Of a stretch of DNA of 38,892 bases, positions 1-8,122 are shown piece by piece. The translations under genes and the position numbers were made by a program. Below the pieces are notes generated by a model that had not been told where the DNA came from, did not search any database, and saw nothing but the letters and a program-made list of their open reading frames with translations. How positions within the stretch are numbered: the first letter of the stretch is position 1; every line of letters begins with the position of its first letter. Origin of the DNA: Planctomycetota bacterium (lineage in GTDB: Bacteria; Planctomycetota; Phycisphaerae; Sedimentisphaerales; Anaerobacaceae); the NCBI GenBank assembly GCA_020351025.1, contig CP070728.1, positions 937,099-975,990 on the forward strand, written 5' to 3'.

Positions 1-35
1 GGCCTTATCCAGATTGTCACTATCTCAAAAATAGT

Positions 36-63
36 TTGACACCTCGCAGAGGTTTGCTAAAAT
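36..63 (+). promoter_or_regulatory. sigma70-type promoter of rplM-rpsI
   Basis: TTGACA at 36-41 is a perfect -35 and TAAAAT at 58-63 is a 5/6 match to the -10, with a 16-base spacer. Transcription would start near 70, giving a short leader before the rplM start at 96. The spacer holds a small palindrome, ACCTC-GCA-GAGGT (41-53), which could be an operator or chance. Confidence 0.7.
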
Positions 64-95
64 GCTTCTTTTTCCGTAGCACAGAGAGTCTATGT

Positions 96-527
96 ATGAA
101 AAGCTTTATGGCCAAAAAGGAGCAAGTCGAGCATAAATGGCTTCTTGTCGATGCCGATGGGGCCATTCTTGGCCGAATGGCTGCTAAAATCGCACCTATT
201 CTGATGGGAAAGAATAAGCCGGCATATACACCTCACGTTGATACCGGCGATTATGTGATTGTGGTCAATGCCGACAAAATAAAGGTTACCGGCAAAAAAG
301 CCCAGCAGAAAGAATACGATTACTATACGCATTATCCAGGCGGCCACAAGTTTGTCAGCTTTACTGATATGATGGCGAGAAAACCGGCAAAGGTGGTCGA
401 GCTGGCAATAAGGCGGATGCTGCCGAAGAATAAACTCGGCAGAAAAATGCTCAAGAAACTTAAGGTTTATCGCGGGCCGGAGCATCACCACCAGGCCCAG
501 AAGCCCGAAAAAATAGAACTGTTTTGA
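96..527 (+). CDS. rplM: 50S ribosomal protein L13
   Basis: Ribosomal protein L13, an early-assembly protein of the large subunit. The 143-residue product has the usual length and the hallmark segments YTPHVDTGDYVIVVNA and THYPGGHK, the AIRRMLPKNKLGR block and the RGPEHHH tail. The frame stays open upstream to 36, but ATG at 96 gives MKSFMAKKE, the standard L13 start, and the upstream part would overlap the promoter; AGAGAG just upstream may serve as ribosome binding site. rpsI follows after 15 bases, the usual L13-S9 pairing in bacteria, so the two are almost certainly cotranscribed. Confidence 0.97.
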   Translation: MKSFMAKKEQVEHKWLLVDADGAILGRMAAKIAPILMGKNKPAYTPHVDTGDYVIVVNADKIKVTGKKAQQKEYDYYTHYPGGHKFVSFTDMMARKPAKVVELAIRRMLPKNKLGRKMLKKLKVYRGPEHHHQAQKPEKIELF

Positions 528-542
528 GAGAGAACATAAACT

Positions 543-1028
543 ATGGCAGAGACCAAAGAAGATAACGCTGATGTCGGCTCAAGTAGCCGGACGCAGGGAA
601 CTCAGCCGAAGTCGGCACCGGCCCCGCCCGGCGGACCGAAGGGCGGTTACTGGTGGGGCACCGGCAGGAGAAAAAGCTCAGTCGCCCGTGTCCGAATCAA
701 GCCCGGCAATGGGAAATTGCAGATTAACAAAAAGCAGCTTAGCGATTATTTTAAAAGAGAGCAGGATAGAAAAGCGGTTCTGGCTCCTCTGCAGGCGGTT
801 GGGGGCGAAAAGTCGTTTGATGTTTTTGTCAATGTCCGAGGCGGTGGAACTACCGGCCAGTCTGGTGCTGCACGTTTAGGGGTCGCCCGGGCCCTGAAAA
901 ACTATGATGAAAATTACATGCAGTCATTGCGGGATGGCGGTCATCTTACCCGTGATGGCAGGATGGTAGAGAGGAAAAAATACGGTCAAAGAGGTGCAAG
1001 GAGAAGATTCCAGTTCTCGAAGCGTTAG
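543..1028 (+). CDS. rpsI: 30S ribosomal protein S9 with N-terminal extension
   Basis: Ribosomal protein S9 of the small subunit, whose C-terminal tail reaches the P-site tRNA. The conserved part starts near residue 37 (YWWGTGRRKSSVARVRI) and ends in the canonical RRRFQFSKR tail. GGGTTGQSGAARLGVARAL and DGRMVERKKYGQRGARRRFQ are family hallmarks. The first 35 residues are a Ser/Pro/Gly/Ala-rich, probably disordered extension not found in standard S9 (about 130 residues). It is the second gene of the rplM operon and is followed by an intrinsic terminator. Confidence 0.97.
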   Translation: MAETKEDNADVGSSSRTQGTQPKSAPAPPGGPKGGYWWGTGRRKSSVARVRIKPGNGKLQINKKQLSDYFKREQDRKAVLAPLQAVGGEKSFDVFVNVRGGGTTGQSGAARLGVARALKNYDENYMQSLRDGGHLTRDGRMVERKKYGQRGARRRFQFSKR

Positions 1029-1058
1029 TTTGCAAATTAACTTTCAGATTATTACAAT

Positions 1059-1093
1059 AGCCGCCGAGAGATAATCTTAGCGGCTTTTTTTTT
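1059..1093 (+). terminator. intrinsic terminator after rpsI
   Basis: AGCCGC at 1059-1064 pairs with GCGGCT at 1080-1085 and a run of nine T follows directly. It ends the ribosomal operon just before the argC ribosome binding site. Confidence 0.85.
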
Positions 1094-1107
1094 GATAAGG
1101 AGAAAAT

Positions 1108-2118
1108 ATGATACGCGTTGCAATCATTGGAGCAAGCGGATATACAGGTGCCGAATCGATAGAGATAATCCTGCGGCACAGAGAAGCGGAAGTTGTTTAT
1201 CTAAGTGCGTTACCTGAAGAATGTGGTGCGGTGTGGGCGGTCTTTCCACAATTCAAAGGCCGATGCGGTCTGCAGATAGAGCCCTTGGATTTTGATAAGC
1301 TCAAAGGTAAGGCAGATGCGGCTCTTTGTTGTTTGCCTCACAAGGTCTCGATGGGCTTTGTGCCGCAACTTCTGGATTTGGGGCTAAAAGTCATTGATTT
1401 CAGTGCCGACTATCGGCTCAAGGACACGATTGTTTACGAGAAATTTTACGAAGTTAAACACACCGATAAGATTAATCTTGAAAAAGCAGTTTATGGGCTG
1501 CCGGAGTTCTTCCGCGAAAAGATAAAAGAGGCAGATTTGGTTGCTAATCCTGGATGTTATCCTACCGGTGCGTTGTTGGCTGCAGCACCGCTGCTTAAAG
1601 AGAAACTTGTTGAAACAGACTCGATTATTGTAAATGCCGTAACGGGCATATCTGGTGCGGGCAGAAATCCCTCAGAAAAATTTCATTTTCCGAATATGAA
1701 TGAAAACCTCTTTGCTTACGGCATCGGTACTCACCGCCATATGCCGGAAATGGAACAAATCGCCACCGAAATCGCCGGTGCTGATGTTCAGATTCTGTTT
1801 CAGCCACACGCAGGGCCTTTTGACAGAGGAATTCTCTCGACGGTATATTGTCAGCCAAAGGGAAAGACCGGTGGCGACCAGTTGTCCAACCTATATAGCG
1901 ATTTCTACGCTGGTGAACCTTTTGTGCAGATATGCAGCGAAGCGCCTGCTGTTAAGGATGTTGCCGGGACAAATTATTGCCATATTTTCCCGACTTTTGT
2001 TAAGGGCAAGATTGTGGTCTTTTCGGCAATCGATAATCTGGTAAAGGGCGCATCCGGCCAAGCGGTTCAGAATATGAATATCATTTTCGGTCTCGAAGAG
2101 ACACTCGGGCTTAAATAG
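1108..2118 (+). CDS. argC: N-acetyl-gamma-glutamyl-phosphate reductase
   Basis: ArgC catalyses the NADPH-dependent reduction of N-acetylglutamyl phosphate to the semialdehyde in arginine synthesis. The 336-residue protein has the N-terminal nucleotide-binding motif GASGYTGAE (8-16), the catalytic cysteine in ANPGCYPTG (C150), and the HAGPFDRGILSTVY segment of the dimerisation/catalytic domain. The start ATG is preceded by AAGGAG. It opens a tight cluster: the next gene begins 8 bases after the stop, and argJ lies two genes on. The rpsI terminator separates it from the ribosomal operon. Confidence 0.95.
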   Translation: MIRVAIIGASGYTGAESIEIILRHREAEVVYLSALPEECGAVWAVFPQFKGRCGLQIEPLDFDKLKGKADAALCCLPHKVSMGFVPQLLDLGLKVIDFSADYRLKDTIVYEKFYEVKHTDKINLEKAVYGLPEFFREKIKEADLVANPGCYPTGALLAAAPLLKEKLVETDSIIVNAVTGISGAGRNPSEKFHFPNMNENLFAYGIGTHRHMPEMEQIATEIAGADVQILFQPHAGPFDRGILSTVYCQPKGKTGGDQLSNLYSDFYAGEPFVQICSEAPAVKDVAGTNYCHIFPTFVKGKIVVFSAIDNLVKGASGQAVQNMNIIFGLEETLGLK

Positions 2119-2126
2119 GGATTGTG

Positions 2127-2978
2127 ATGGCTTGCGGGAAATTGAAAATTGCAACCTGTCAGTTTGCTGTGGGCGGTTCTATCAAGCGAAACGCTCGACA
2201 AATCTGCATTTTTTTGCGTGAAGCCAAAAAGCTAAAAGCAGAGGTCGTGCATTTGCCCGAATGTGCACTTAGCGGCTATGCCGGCAAGGATTTTAAAACG
2301 CTCGATGAGTTTAACTGGCAACTGCTAAGAAATGAAATGCGAACGATTATGGCACTTACCAGTGAGTTGAAGCTTTGGGTTGTGCTCGGCAGTATCCATC
2401 AGCTAACAACACCGAATAAACCGTATAACTGCCTGTATTTGATAGACCCAAAAGGCAAAATTGTTGACAGGTATGACAAAAGGTTTTGTCTATCGCAGGA
2501 ATTGGCTTTTTATACGCCAGGCAGTAGATTTGTGAAATTTACCATAAATGGCGTAAAGTGCTCACTTTTGATATGCTTTGATGCTCGGTTTCCAGAGCTT
2601 TACAGAGAGCTTTATAAAAAGGGCGTTAATTGCATCTTGCAGTCTTTTTATAATGCAAGGCAAAAAAAGCCAAGCATTCATACTCATATTATGCGACAGA
2701 CGATGCAGTGCCAGGCAGCCACGAACCATTTTTGGGTAAGTATGTCAAATTCATCCGGCTATTACTCGCCGTACCCATCCTGCATAATCGCGCCCGATGG
2801 CAAAATTGTAAAGCAATTGAAACAAAACCGCCCTGGCATAATGACAAACACCATTGACTTAAGCCGAAAATTCTACGACCCGATGGCTGATTTTAGAGAT
2901 ATGGCAATTGCCGGTAAACTCAGCAATGCCCCAAAAACGGTAAAAGACCCGCGATCAAAAGATACAAAGAGTCTTTAG
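2127..2978 (+). CDS. nitrilase-superfamily carbon-nitrogen hydrolase
   Basis: A 283-residue cytosolic amidohydrolase of the CN_hydrolase family. The Glu-Lys-Cys triad is readable: E45 in HLPECALSG, K118 in RYDKRF and C150 in LLICFDARFPELYR. The substrate cannot be told from sequence; related families act on omega-amides, N-carbamoyl amines or nitriles. The frame opens with GTG-ATG; ATG at 2127 is preferred, with AGGGA just upstream. Its place between argC and argJ suggests a role in nitrogen or amide metabolism, but arginine synthesis has no known step for it, so this stays inference. Confidence 0.85.
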   Translation: MACGKLKIATCQFAVGGSIKRNARQICIFLREAKKLKAEVVHLPECALSGYAGKDFKTLDEFNWQLLRNEMRTIMALTSELKLWVVLGSIHQLTTPNKPYNCLYLIDPKGKIVDRYDKRFCLSQELAFYTPGSRFVKFTINGVKCSLLICFDARFPELYRELYKKGVNCILQSFYNARQKKPSIHTHIMRQTMQCQAATNHFWVSMSNSSGYYSPYPSCIIAPDGKIVKQLKQNRPGIMTNTIDLSRKFYDPMADFRDMAIAGKLSNAPKTVKDPRSKDTKSL

Positions 2979-2995
2979 AAAGGGATTGGTTAATC

Positions 2996-3199
2996 ATGAA
3001 GTGGCAACATTTATTATATTTATTGTTTGGGACTTTGATGATTGTATTTGGTTGGCTTCAGACAAAAGAAAAACATACTCCTATATTAGTATTTGTTTTA
3101 TGGACCATATGTATGATTATTGCGACAGTGTGGTTGTTTTATGACTTTAGTAAGAAACGGAAAGACAAAAAAGCGAAGGACGATAAAAGTGAAAAATAA
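2996..3199 (+). CDS. small two-helix membrane protein
   Basis: A 67-residue protein of unknown function with two hydrophobic helices (about 4-20 and 29-48) joined by a short charged loop, ending in a Lys/Asp-rich tail (KKRKDKKAKDDKSEK) that should lie in the cytoplasm by the positive-inside rule. The ATG at 2996 follows AAAGGG at 2979-2984 with an 11-base gap. Its last 11 bases overlap the argJ GTG start, so it is probably translationally coupled to argJ. I do not recognise a family. Confidence 0.7.
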   Translation: MKWQHLLYLLFGTLMIVFGWLQTKEKHTPILVFVLWTICMIIATVWLFYDFSKKRKDKKAKDDKSEK

Positions 3200-4391
3200 T
3201 ACTGTTACAGCACCGCGTGGTTTTTTGGTGGCGGGGATGGCTTGTGGAGTTAAGAAATCAGGCAAAGCGGATTTGGCGCTTTTGGTTTGTCCTACCGGTG
3301 CAAAGGCAGCAGCGGTCTTTACAACTAACAAAATTACATCGGCAGCTGTTCAGGTGTGCAAAGAGCACGCAAAAAGCCCCGAAATTTCGGCGGTAGTTGT
3401 TAATTCCGGTAATGCCAATGCCTGCACCGGCAAGACAGGAATCAAAAACGCAATTAAGATGTGCGCCGAAACAGCTGAGCAAATTGATGCTGACCCTCGT
3501 AACGTGCTTGTTACATCGACCGGTATTATCGGTAAGCAATTGCCAATTGGCAAAATTACAAAAGGCATTGCAAAAGCAACTGTCGAGCTTTCAGCTTCAC
3601 CGAAGGCGGGTCTGGATTTCGCCAAAGCGATAATGACAACCGACACCAAGCCGAAGCAAGCCGTCCGCCAGGTAGAGATATCCGGCAAAAAAGTGACAAT
3701 AGCAGGGGTCATCAAAGGGGCTGGCATGATTGCCCCCAATATGGCAACTACACTTTGCTTTATAACTACCGATGTTGCTATATCAAAATCCTTATTAAGT
3801 AGGGCGTTAAAAGCTGCTATAGGCAACTCCTTGAATAAGCTCACCGTTGATGGCCATCAAAGCACTAATGATACAGCGATAATCCTTGCCTCCGGCTTGG
3901 CGGGTAACCGACCGATAGTGACTCAGTGTCCGAGATATAAAAAATTCACAAAGGCACTTTTGGGTATGTGTGATGATTTAGTAAAACAAATGGCGCTGGA
4001 TGCGGAAGGTGCAACGCGGATGTTCAAAGTGGTTGTAAAAGGTGCATCTACAAAGGTCGATGCAGCAAAAGCAGCTCGTGCAATCGCCGATTATCCATTA
4101 GTCAAGTGTGCTGTCCACGGCGGCGACCCGAACTGGGGCAGAATTATCTGCGCTGTTGGCTCATCTGGTGTAAAATTGAACCCAAACAAGCTCTCCTGCA
4201 AGCTCGGAGATATAACCGTTTTCAAAAATGGTAAACCTGTGAAATTTGACCCCAAAAAAGCAAGCAAAGTTATCTTGCAAATCGAGCACACGATAACGGT
4301 TGATTTGAGAGCTGGCAAGCAAAGTGATTTTTGCTACGGCTGTGACCTGAGCAGAGACTATGTAGCTATTAACGCTGATTACCACACTTAG
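3189..4391 (+). CDS. argJ: bifunctional glutamate N-acetyltransferase / amino-acid acetyltransferase
   Basis: ArgJ transfers acetyl from N-acetylornithine to glutamate and, in bifunctional forms, also from acetyl-CoA. The precursor self-cleaves before a threonine nucleophile; the motif KGAGMIAPNMATTLCF is intact, placing cleavage between A186 and T187. GNANACTG, VDGHQSTNDT and CAVHGGDPNWGRI are further family signatures. The open frame reaches back to 3120, but GTG at 3189 with AAGGA 8 bases upstream gives a normal N-terminus and 400 residues. It overlaps the preceding small gene by 11 bases. Its presence implies the cyclic acetyl pathway of arginine synthesis. Confidence 0.95.
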   Translation: MKNNTVTAPRGFLVAGMACGVKKSGKADLALLVCPTGAKAAAVFTTNKITSAAVQVCKEHAKSPEISAVVVNSGNANACTGKTGIKNAIKMCAETAEQIDADPRNVLVTSTGIIGKQLPIGKITKGIAKATVELSASPKAGLDFAKAIMTTDTKPKQAVRQVEISGKKVTIAGVIKGAGMIAPNMATTLCFITTDVAISKSLLSRALKAAIGNSLNKLTVDGHQSTNDTAIILASGLAGNRPIVTQCPRYKKFTKALLGMCDDLVKQMALDAEGATRMFKVVVKGASTKVDAAKAARAIADYPLVKCAVHGGDPNWGRIICAVGSSGVKLNPNKLSCKLGDITVFKNGKPVKFDPKKASKVILQIEHTITVDLRAGKQSDFCYGCDLSRDYVAINADYHT

Positions 4392-4975
4392 AGATGGCGG
4401 AGTCTGATGTAGAGCATTCCAAGAATTGCGCCAATTAAATTCGAAACCAGGTCCAGTGAGGTATTTAAGTATCCTCCAACACCGGTTTCGGCAACAATCT
4501 GGGTTATAATGAATTCCACAATCTCATTGAATGCTCCAAGCCCAAGACCTGTCATAATAAGAACGGTCGAAAGTGCCAAATAACGATTGATGTTTTCTTT
4601 CAACAAAGGGCGTAGCAGACAATACATCGTTATCGTAGCTACACCAAAGCCCCATATATGTACAGCCTGGTCATAGCAAAAAACATGGTACTTTTCAGAT
4701 AACGGCAACAGCGTCAGCTTATACAGCTTGGTTCCGTTAATGTATATCGTGCCGCCCGCCATATGTAGAATCGCCCAAACTGTCAGCCCGAAAAGACATG
4801 CATCGGTATATGGTACCATACAGTATGTTGCTGTTATTACGACGATAAAGAAAATAATGACGCCGATATAAATCACAAATTCATAGTTTCGGCTCGTTAG
4901 GGATAGTGTGCCGAAGATGATTACCGAAATGATATTTATAGCCAGCAGGATAAGATGTCTCTTTTTGATTTGCAT
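4388..4975 (-). CDS. DUF2238/YjdF-like membrane protein
   Basis: A 195-residue integral membrane protein with about six hydrophobic helices. The conserved polar positions fit the DUF2238 (YjdF) family: YDQAVHIWGFG near residue 105, GLGLGAFNEIVEF near 148, and a C-terminal DLVSNLIGAILG. The function of this family is unknown. The gene converges on argJ and the two stop codons overlap by four bases (4388-4391), leaving no room for a terminator. ATG at 4975 is the only good start. Confidence 0.7.
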   Translation of the reverse strand: MQIKKRHLILLAINIISVIIFGTLSLTSRNYEFVIYIGVIIFFIVVITATYCMVPYTDACLFGLTVWAILHMAGGTIYINGTKLYKLTLLPLSEKYHVFCYDQAVHIWGFGVATITMYCLLRPLLKENINRYLALSTVLIMTGLGLGAFNEIVEFIITQIVAETGVGGYLNTSLDLVSNLIGAILGMLYIRLRHL

Positions 4976-5219
4976 TTCTGTTTATTTACCCTTAACGATA
5001 TATTGAATCGATTATGCTGTTATCATTTAATCTTAATACATGTATGGGTTAGCGTCGATTATCATACTTAAAAATGGGGGAAATCGCAACTTCTGAGTTT
5101 CATACACTTTATCATAACAAAATACTTGAAAAGCGCTTCCTTTTGACTAAACTGCGAGGTTGTTTTGTGTCTGTTGTGTGAATAAGAAAATTATACTTGG
5201 ATTCTAAAGGAGTAGAAAG

Positions 5220-7640
5220 ATGAGATTTTTTAAGAGTTCCGTTGCGTTTTTGGTTTTCTTTTTTGCCTTAACGTCAACGGGCTTTGCATCGCGGGCCTCT
5301 GGGGTAGCCGAGGCGGCAGAGATACCCCCTGCGTGGTGGCTTGCTCCTGTCGCTTCATTGGTTGCTTTGCTTATCGCCTATATTTTCTACAAGAGAATGA
5401 TGTGCGCTCCTGAGGGCAATGAGAAGATGGTTGCCATTGCCGGGCACGTCCGTGAAGGCTCCTATGCATATCTGTTTAGTCAGTATAGGGTTGTAGGCTT
5501 GGTTTTTCTAATTCTCTTCATTGTCTTCGTAGTGCTGGCCTATTTTGGTGTTCAGAACCCATTTGTGCCGGTAGCGTTTTTAACAGCTGGCTTCTTTAGC
5601 GCACTTTCCGGCTTTTTGGGTATGAAGACCGCAACCAACGCTTCAGCAAGAACCGCCCAGGGCGCCAGCGAGAGCTTGAATCGAGGTCTTCAGGTTGCCT
5701 TTCGCTCAGGTGCGGTAATGGGTTTGGTGGTGGTTGGTTTTGCCCTTTTCAATATCACAATCTGGTATCTTATTCTCGACAAGCTCATTTACACGGCTGA
5801 GCATATGCGAAGTGGTCTTGAATTTCTTGGCCTGATACTCGTGCCGGAGGGGATGCATCCTGAGCACAAACTTATTGAGATTACCACCACTATGGTTACA
5901 TTTGGTATGGGTGCCTCCACTCAGGCATTGTTCGCTCGTGTGGGAGGAGGTATCTATACTAAAGCTGCCGATGTCGGCGCCGACTTGGTTGGTAAAGTCG
6001 AAGCCGGCATCCCCGAGGATGACCCGCGTAATCCCGCCACAATTGCCGACAACGTCGGTGATAACGTTGGTGATGTCGCCGGTATGGGTGCGGACCTGTT
6101 CGAAAGTTACTGCGGCTCGATACTTGCTACCGCAGCGCTTGGCGCTGCATTATCGATTAACGTGCTGGCCGAGAAAGGAATGGACCCCCTAAAGGCAGTA
6201 CTGGCACCTACCCTCGTTGCCGGGATAGGGATTGTTCTTTCCATCGTTGGAATGTTTCTTGTTCGGTGTAAGGAAGATGCGACCCAGAAGAACCTCCTTC
6301 GGGCTTTACTGACAGGAACACTTAGTAGTTCAGTATTAATTGTTGTTGTTTTAGCCATAATGGCCCAGACAGAGTGGATTAGCTGGGGCATTTTTGGTTC
6401 GGTCATCTCCGGCCTGGTTGCCGGTGTTCTCATTGGCCAGTTTACTGAGTTTTATACCTCCGATGAGTATTCACCAACTCGCCAGATTGCCGCCCAGGCT
6501 GAGATGGGCCCTGCAACAACAATAATAAATGGTTTTGCAACTGGCATGTATTCTGCAGGCCTGCCTGTAATTGCCATAGTGGTTTGTATTCTTTGTGCTT
6601 TTGGTTTTGCCGGTGGCTTTACGCATATTGGGTTAGGCCTGTACGGAATCGGTTTTGCTGCCGTCGGTATGCTGGCCACTCTCGGTATCACACTTGCTAC
6701 CGATGCCTATGGCCCAATCGCTGATAACGCTGGCGGCAATGCCGAAATGTCCGGTCTCGGGCAGGAGGTTCGAAAAAAGACCGATGCCCTCGATGCCCTC
6801 GGCAATACCACTGCTGCAACAGGAAAGGGTTTTGCAATAGGTTCTGCCGCTCTTACCGCTCTGGCCCTGTTAGCTGCATTAATCGAGAGAGTCCGCGTTT
6901 GGATTGCTAAACTTGCGATGGAAAGTGATGATGGATTCTTTATCGTTGGCGATGTTAAATTCTTTGCCGGCGAAGCTGCCAAGCGGGTTGAGGGTGCTGT
7001 TAACGCGACAACTGCTTCCATCGCAGACTTTGTTGCTGCGTACGACCTGACTGTTATGAATCCCAAACTGCTTGGCGGGCTCTTCTTGGGTGCAGTAATG
7101 GCCTTTCTCTTCTGTGCTATGACTATGAAGGCGGTCGGTAGAACCGCCGGCGATATGGTCAATGAAGTCCGCAGGCAGTTCAGGGAAATCCCCGGTATTA
7201 TGGATGGAACCGGCAAGCCCGATTATGCCAGATGTGTTGCTATATCAACCAAAGGCGCTCAAAGGGCAATGGTTCTGCCATCACTATTGGCTATATTGGT
7301 GCCGGTTGTTGTTGGCTTGCTCCTCGGCTTAGCAGGTGTTATGGGCCTGCTGGCAGGGGGGCTTACCTGTGGTTTTGTCTTAGCTGTTACTCTTAACAAT
7401 GCAGGTGGAATCTGGGACAATGCAAAAAAATATATTGAAAAGGGCTTTTACGGCGGAAAAGGCTCTGATGCTCACAAAGCTGCTGTAGTTGGCGATACCG
7501 TAGGTGACCCATTCAAAGATACTTCCGGGCCGAGCCTGAACATTCTTATAAAGCTGATGAGTATGGTTGCCGTCGTTTTTGCTGGTGTGATTGTGAAGTT
7601 CGCTCCGATTATCGAAAGCTGGCTCGGATTTGGCGACTGA
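5220..7640 (+). CDS. hppA: membrane-bound K+-dependent-type pyrophosphatase
   Basis: Membrane pyrophosphatase that couples PPi hydrolysis to export of H+ or Na+. The substrate motif [11 protein letters not shown] (DX7KXE) is followed by the Asp-rich block [19 protein letters not shown], with the second Asp-rich site [15 protein letters not shown] near the C-terminus. [16 protein letters not shown] carries Ala where K+-independent enzymes carry Lys, which points to the K+-dependent class; H+ versus Na+ specificity cannot be settled by eye. At 806 residues it is about 100 longer than usual because of a cleavable-looking N-terminal segment (1-28) and a charged insertion near residues 555-610. 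AAAGGAG precedes the start. Confidence 0.95.
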   Translation: MRFFKSSVAFLVFFFALTSTGFASRASGVAEAAEIPPAWWLAPVASLVALLIAYIFYKRMMCAPEGNEKMVAIAGHVREGSYAYLFSQYRVVGLVFLILFIVFVVLAYFGVQNPFVPVAFLTAGFFSALSGFLGMKTATNASARTAQGASESLNRGLQVAFRSGAVMGLVVVGFALFNITIWYLILDKLIYTAEHMRSGLEFLGLILVPEGMHPEHKLIEITTTMVTFGMGASTQALFARVGGGIYTKAADVGADLVGKVEAGIPEDDPRNPATIADNVGDNVGDVAGMGADLFESYCGSILATAALGAALSINVLAEKGMDPLKAVLAPTLVAGIGIVLSIVGMFLVRCKEDATQKNLLRALLTGTLSSSVLIVVVLAIMAQTEWISWGIFGSVISGLVAGVLIGQFTEFYTSDEYSPTRQIAAQAEMGPATTIINGFATGMYSAGLPVIAIVVCILCAFGFAGGFTHIGLGLYGIGFAAVGMLATLGITLATDAYGPIADNAGGNAEMSGLGQEVRKKTDALDALGNTTAATGKGFAIGSAALTALALLAALIERVRVWIAKLAMESDDGFFIVGDVKFFAGEAAKRVEGAVNATTASIADFVAAYDLTVMNPKLLGGLFLGAVMAFLFCAMTMKAVGRTAGDMVNEVRRQFREIPGIMDGTGKPDYARCVAISTKGAQRAMVLPSLLAILVPVVVGLLLGLAGVMGLLAGGLTCGFVLAVTLNNAGGIWDNAKKYIEKGFYGGKGSDAHKAAVVGDTVGDPFKDTSGPSLNILIKLMSMVAVVFAGVIVKFAPIIESWLGFGD

Positions 7641-7699
7641 TTGGTCTTGATACCGCTCTATATAGTTGACTTTAATGTCCATTAAATGTAATCTGTCGT

Positions 7700-7727
7700 G
7701 GTGGTCAAATCGACCACCTTTTTCTTT
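7700..7727 (+). terminator. intrinsic terminator after hppA
   Basis: GGTGGTC (7700-7706) and GACCACC (7712-7718) form a 7-bp stem with a 5-base loop, followed by TTTTTCTTT. It separates hppA from rsfS. Confidence 0.8.
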
Positions 7728-7750
7728 GTTTGAAAAATCGAGGGTATAAT

Positions 7751-8122
7751 TTGGCAAAGAAGCGAAACGCACAGGCAAAAGCCTTTGCTTTAGCTGCTGC
7801 TCAAGTGGCTGATGAACGTCGTTGCACTGGTATTGTGGTCTTGGATTTGAGGGGGAAATCCCCTGCCACCGATTATTTTGTAATTGCTACCGGAACAAGC
7901 GACAGACAGATGCGCACAGTCGCTGACGAAATCTGTGGGGCTGCGAGGGAGCATGACCTGCAGCGTTTCGGTAGGGCCGGCTACGAGAAGGGACGCTGGA
8001 TTTTGCTCGACTTTATCGATGTCGTAATTCATATCTTTGATAGGCAATACCGGGATTATTATGATTTGGAACTGCTCTGGGGCGACGCCGAGCAATTGGA
8101 TTTAAAAAGGGTAAAGAAGTGA
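7751..8122 (+). CDS. rsfS: ribosomal silencing factor RsfS
   Basis: RsfS (YbeB/Iojap) binds L14 on the 50S subunit and blocks subunit joining when nutrients are scarce. The 123-residue product shows the family core: DLRGKSPATDYFVIATGTSDRQ and a GRWILLDFIDVVIHIFDRQYRDYYDLELLWGDAE-type C-terminal half. Two TTG codons can start the frame (7730 and 7751); 7751 is preferred because GAGGG lies 6-7 bases upstream and the earlier codon sits next to the hppA terminator. The stop overlaps the argS GTG, so the two genes are translationally coupled. Confidence 0.93.
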   Translation: MAKKRNAQAKAFALAAAQVADERRCTGIVVLDLRGKSPATDYFVIATGTSDRQMRTVADEICGAAREHDLQRFGRAGYEKGRWILLDFIDVVIHIFDRQYRDYYDLELLWGDAEQLDLKRVKK

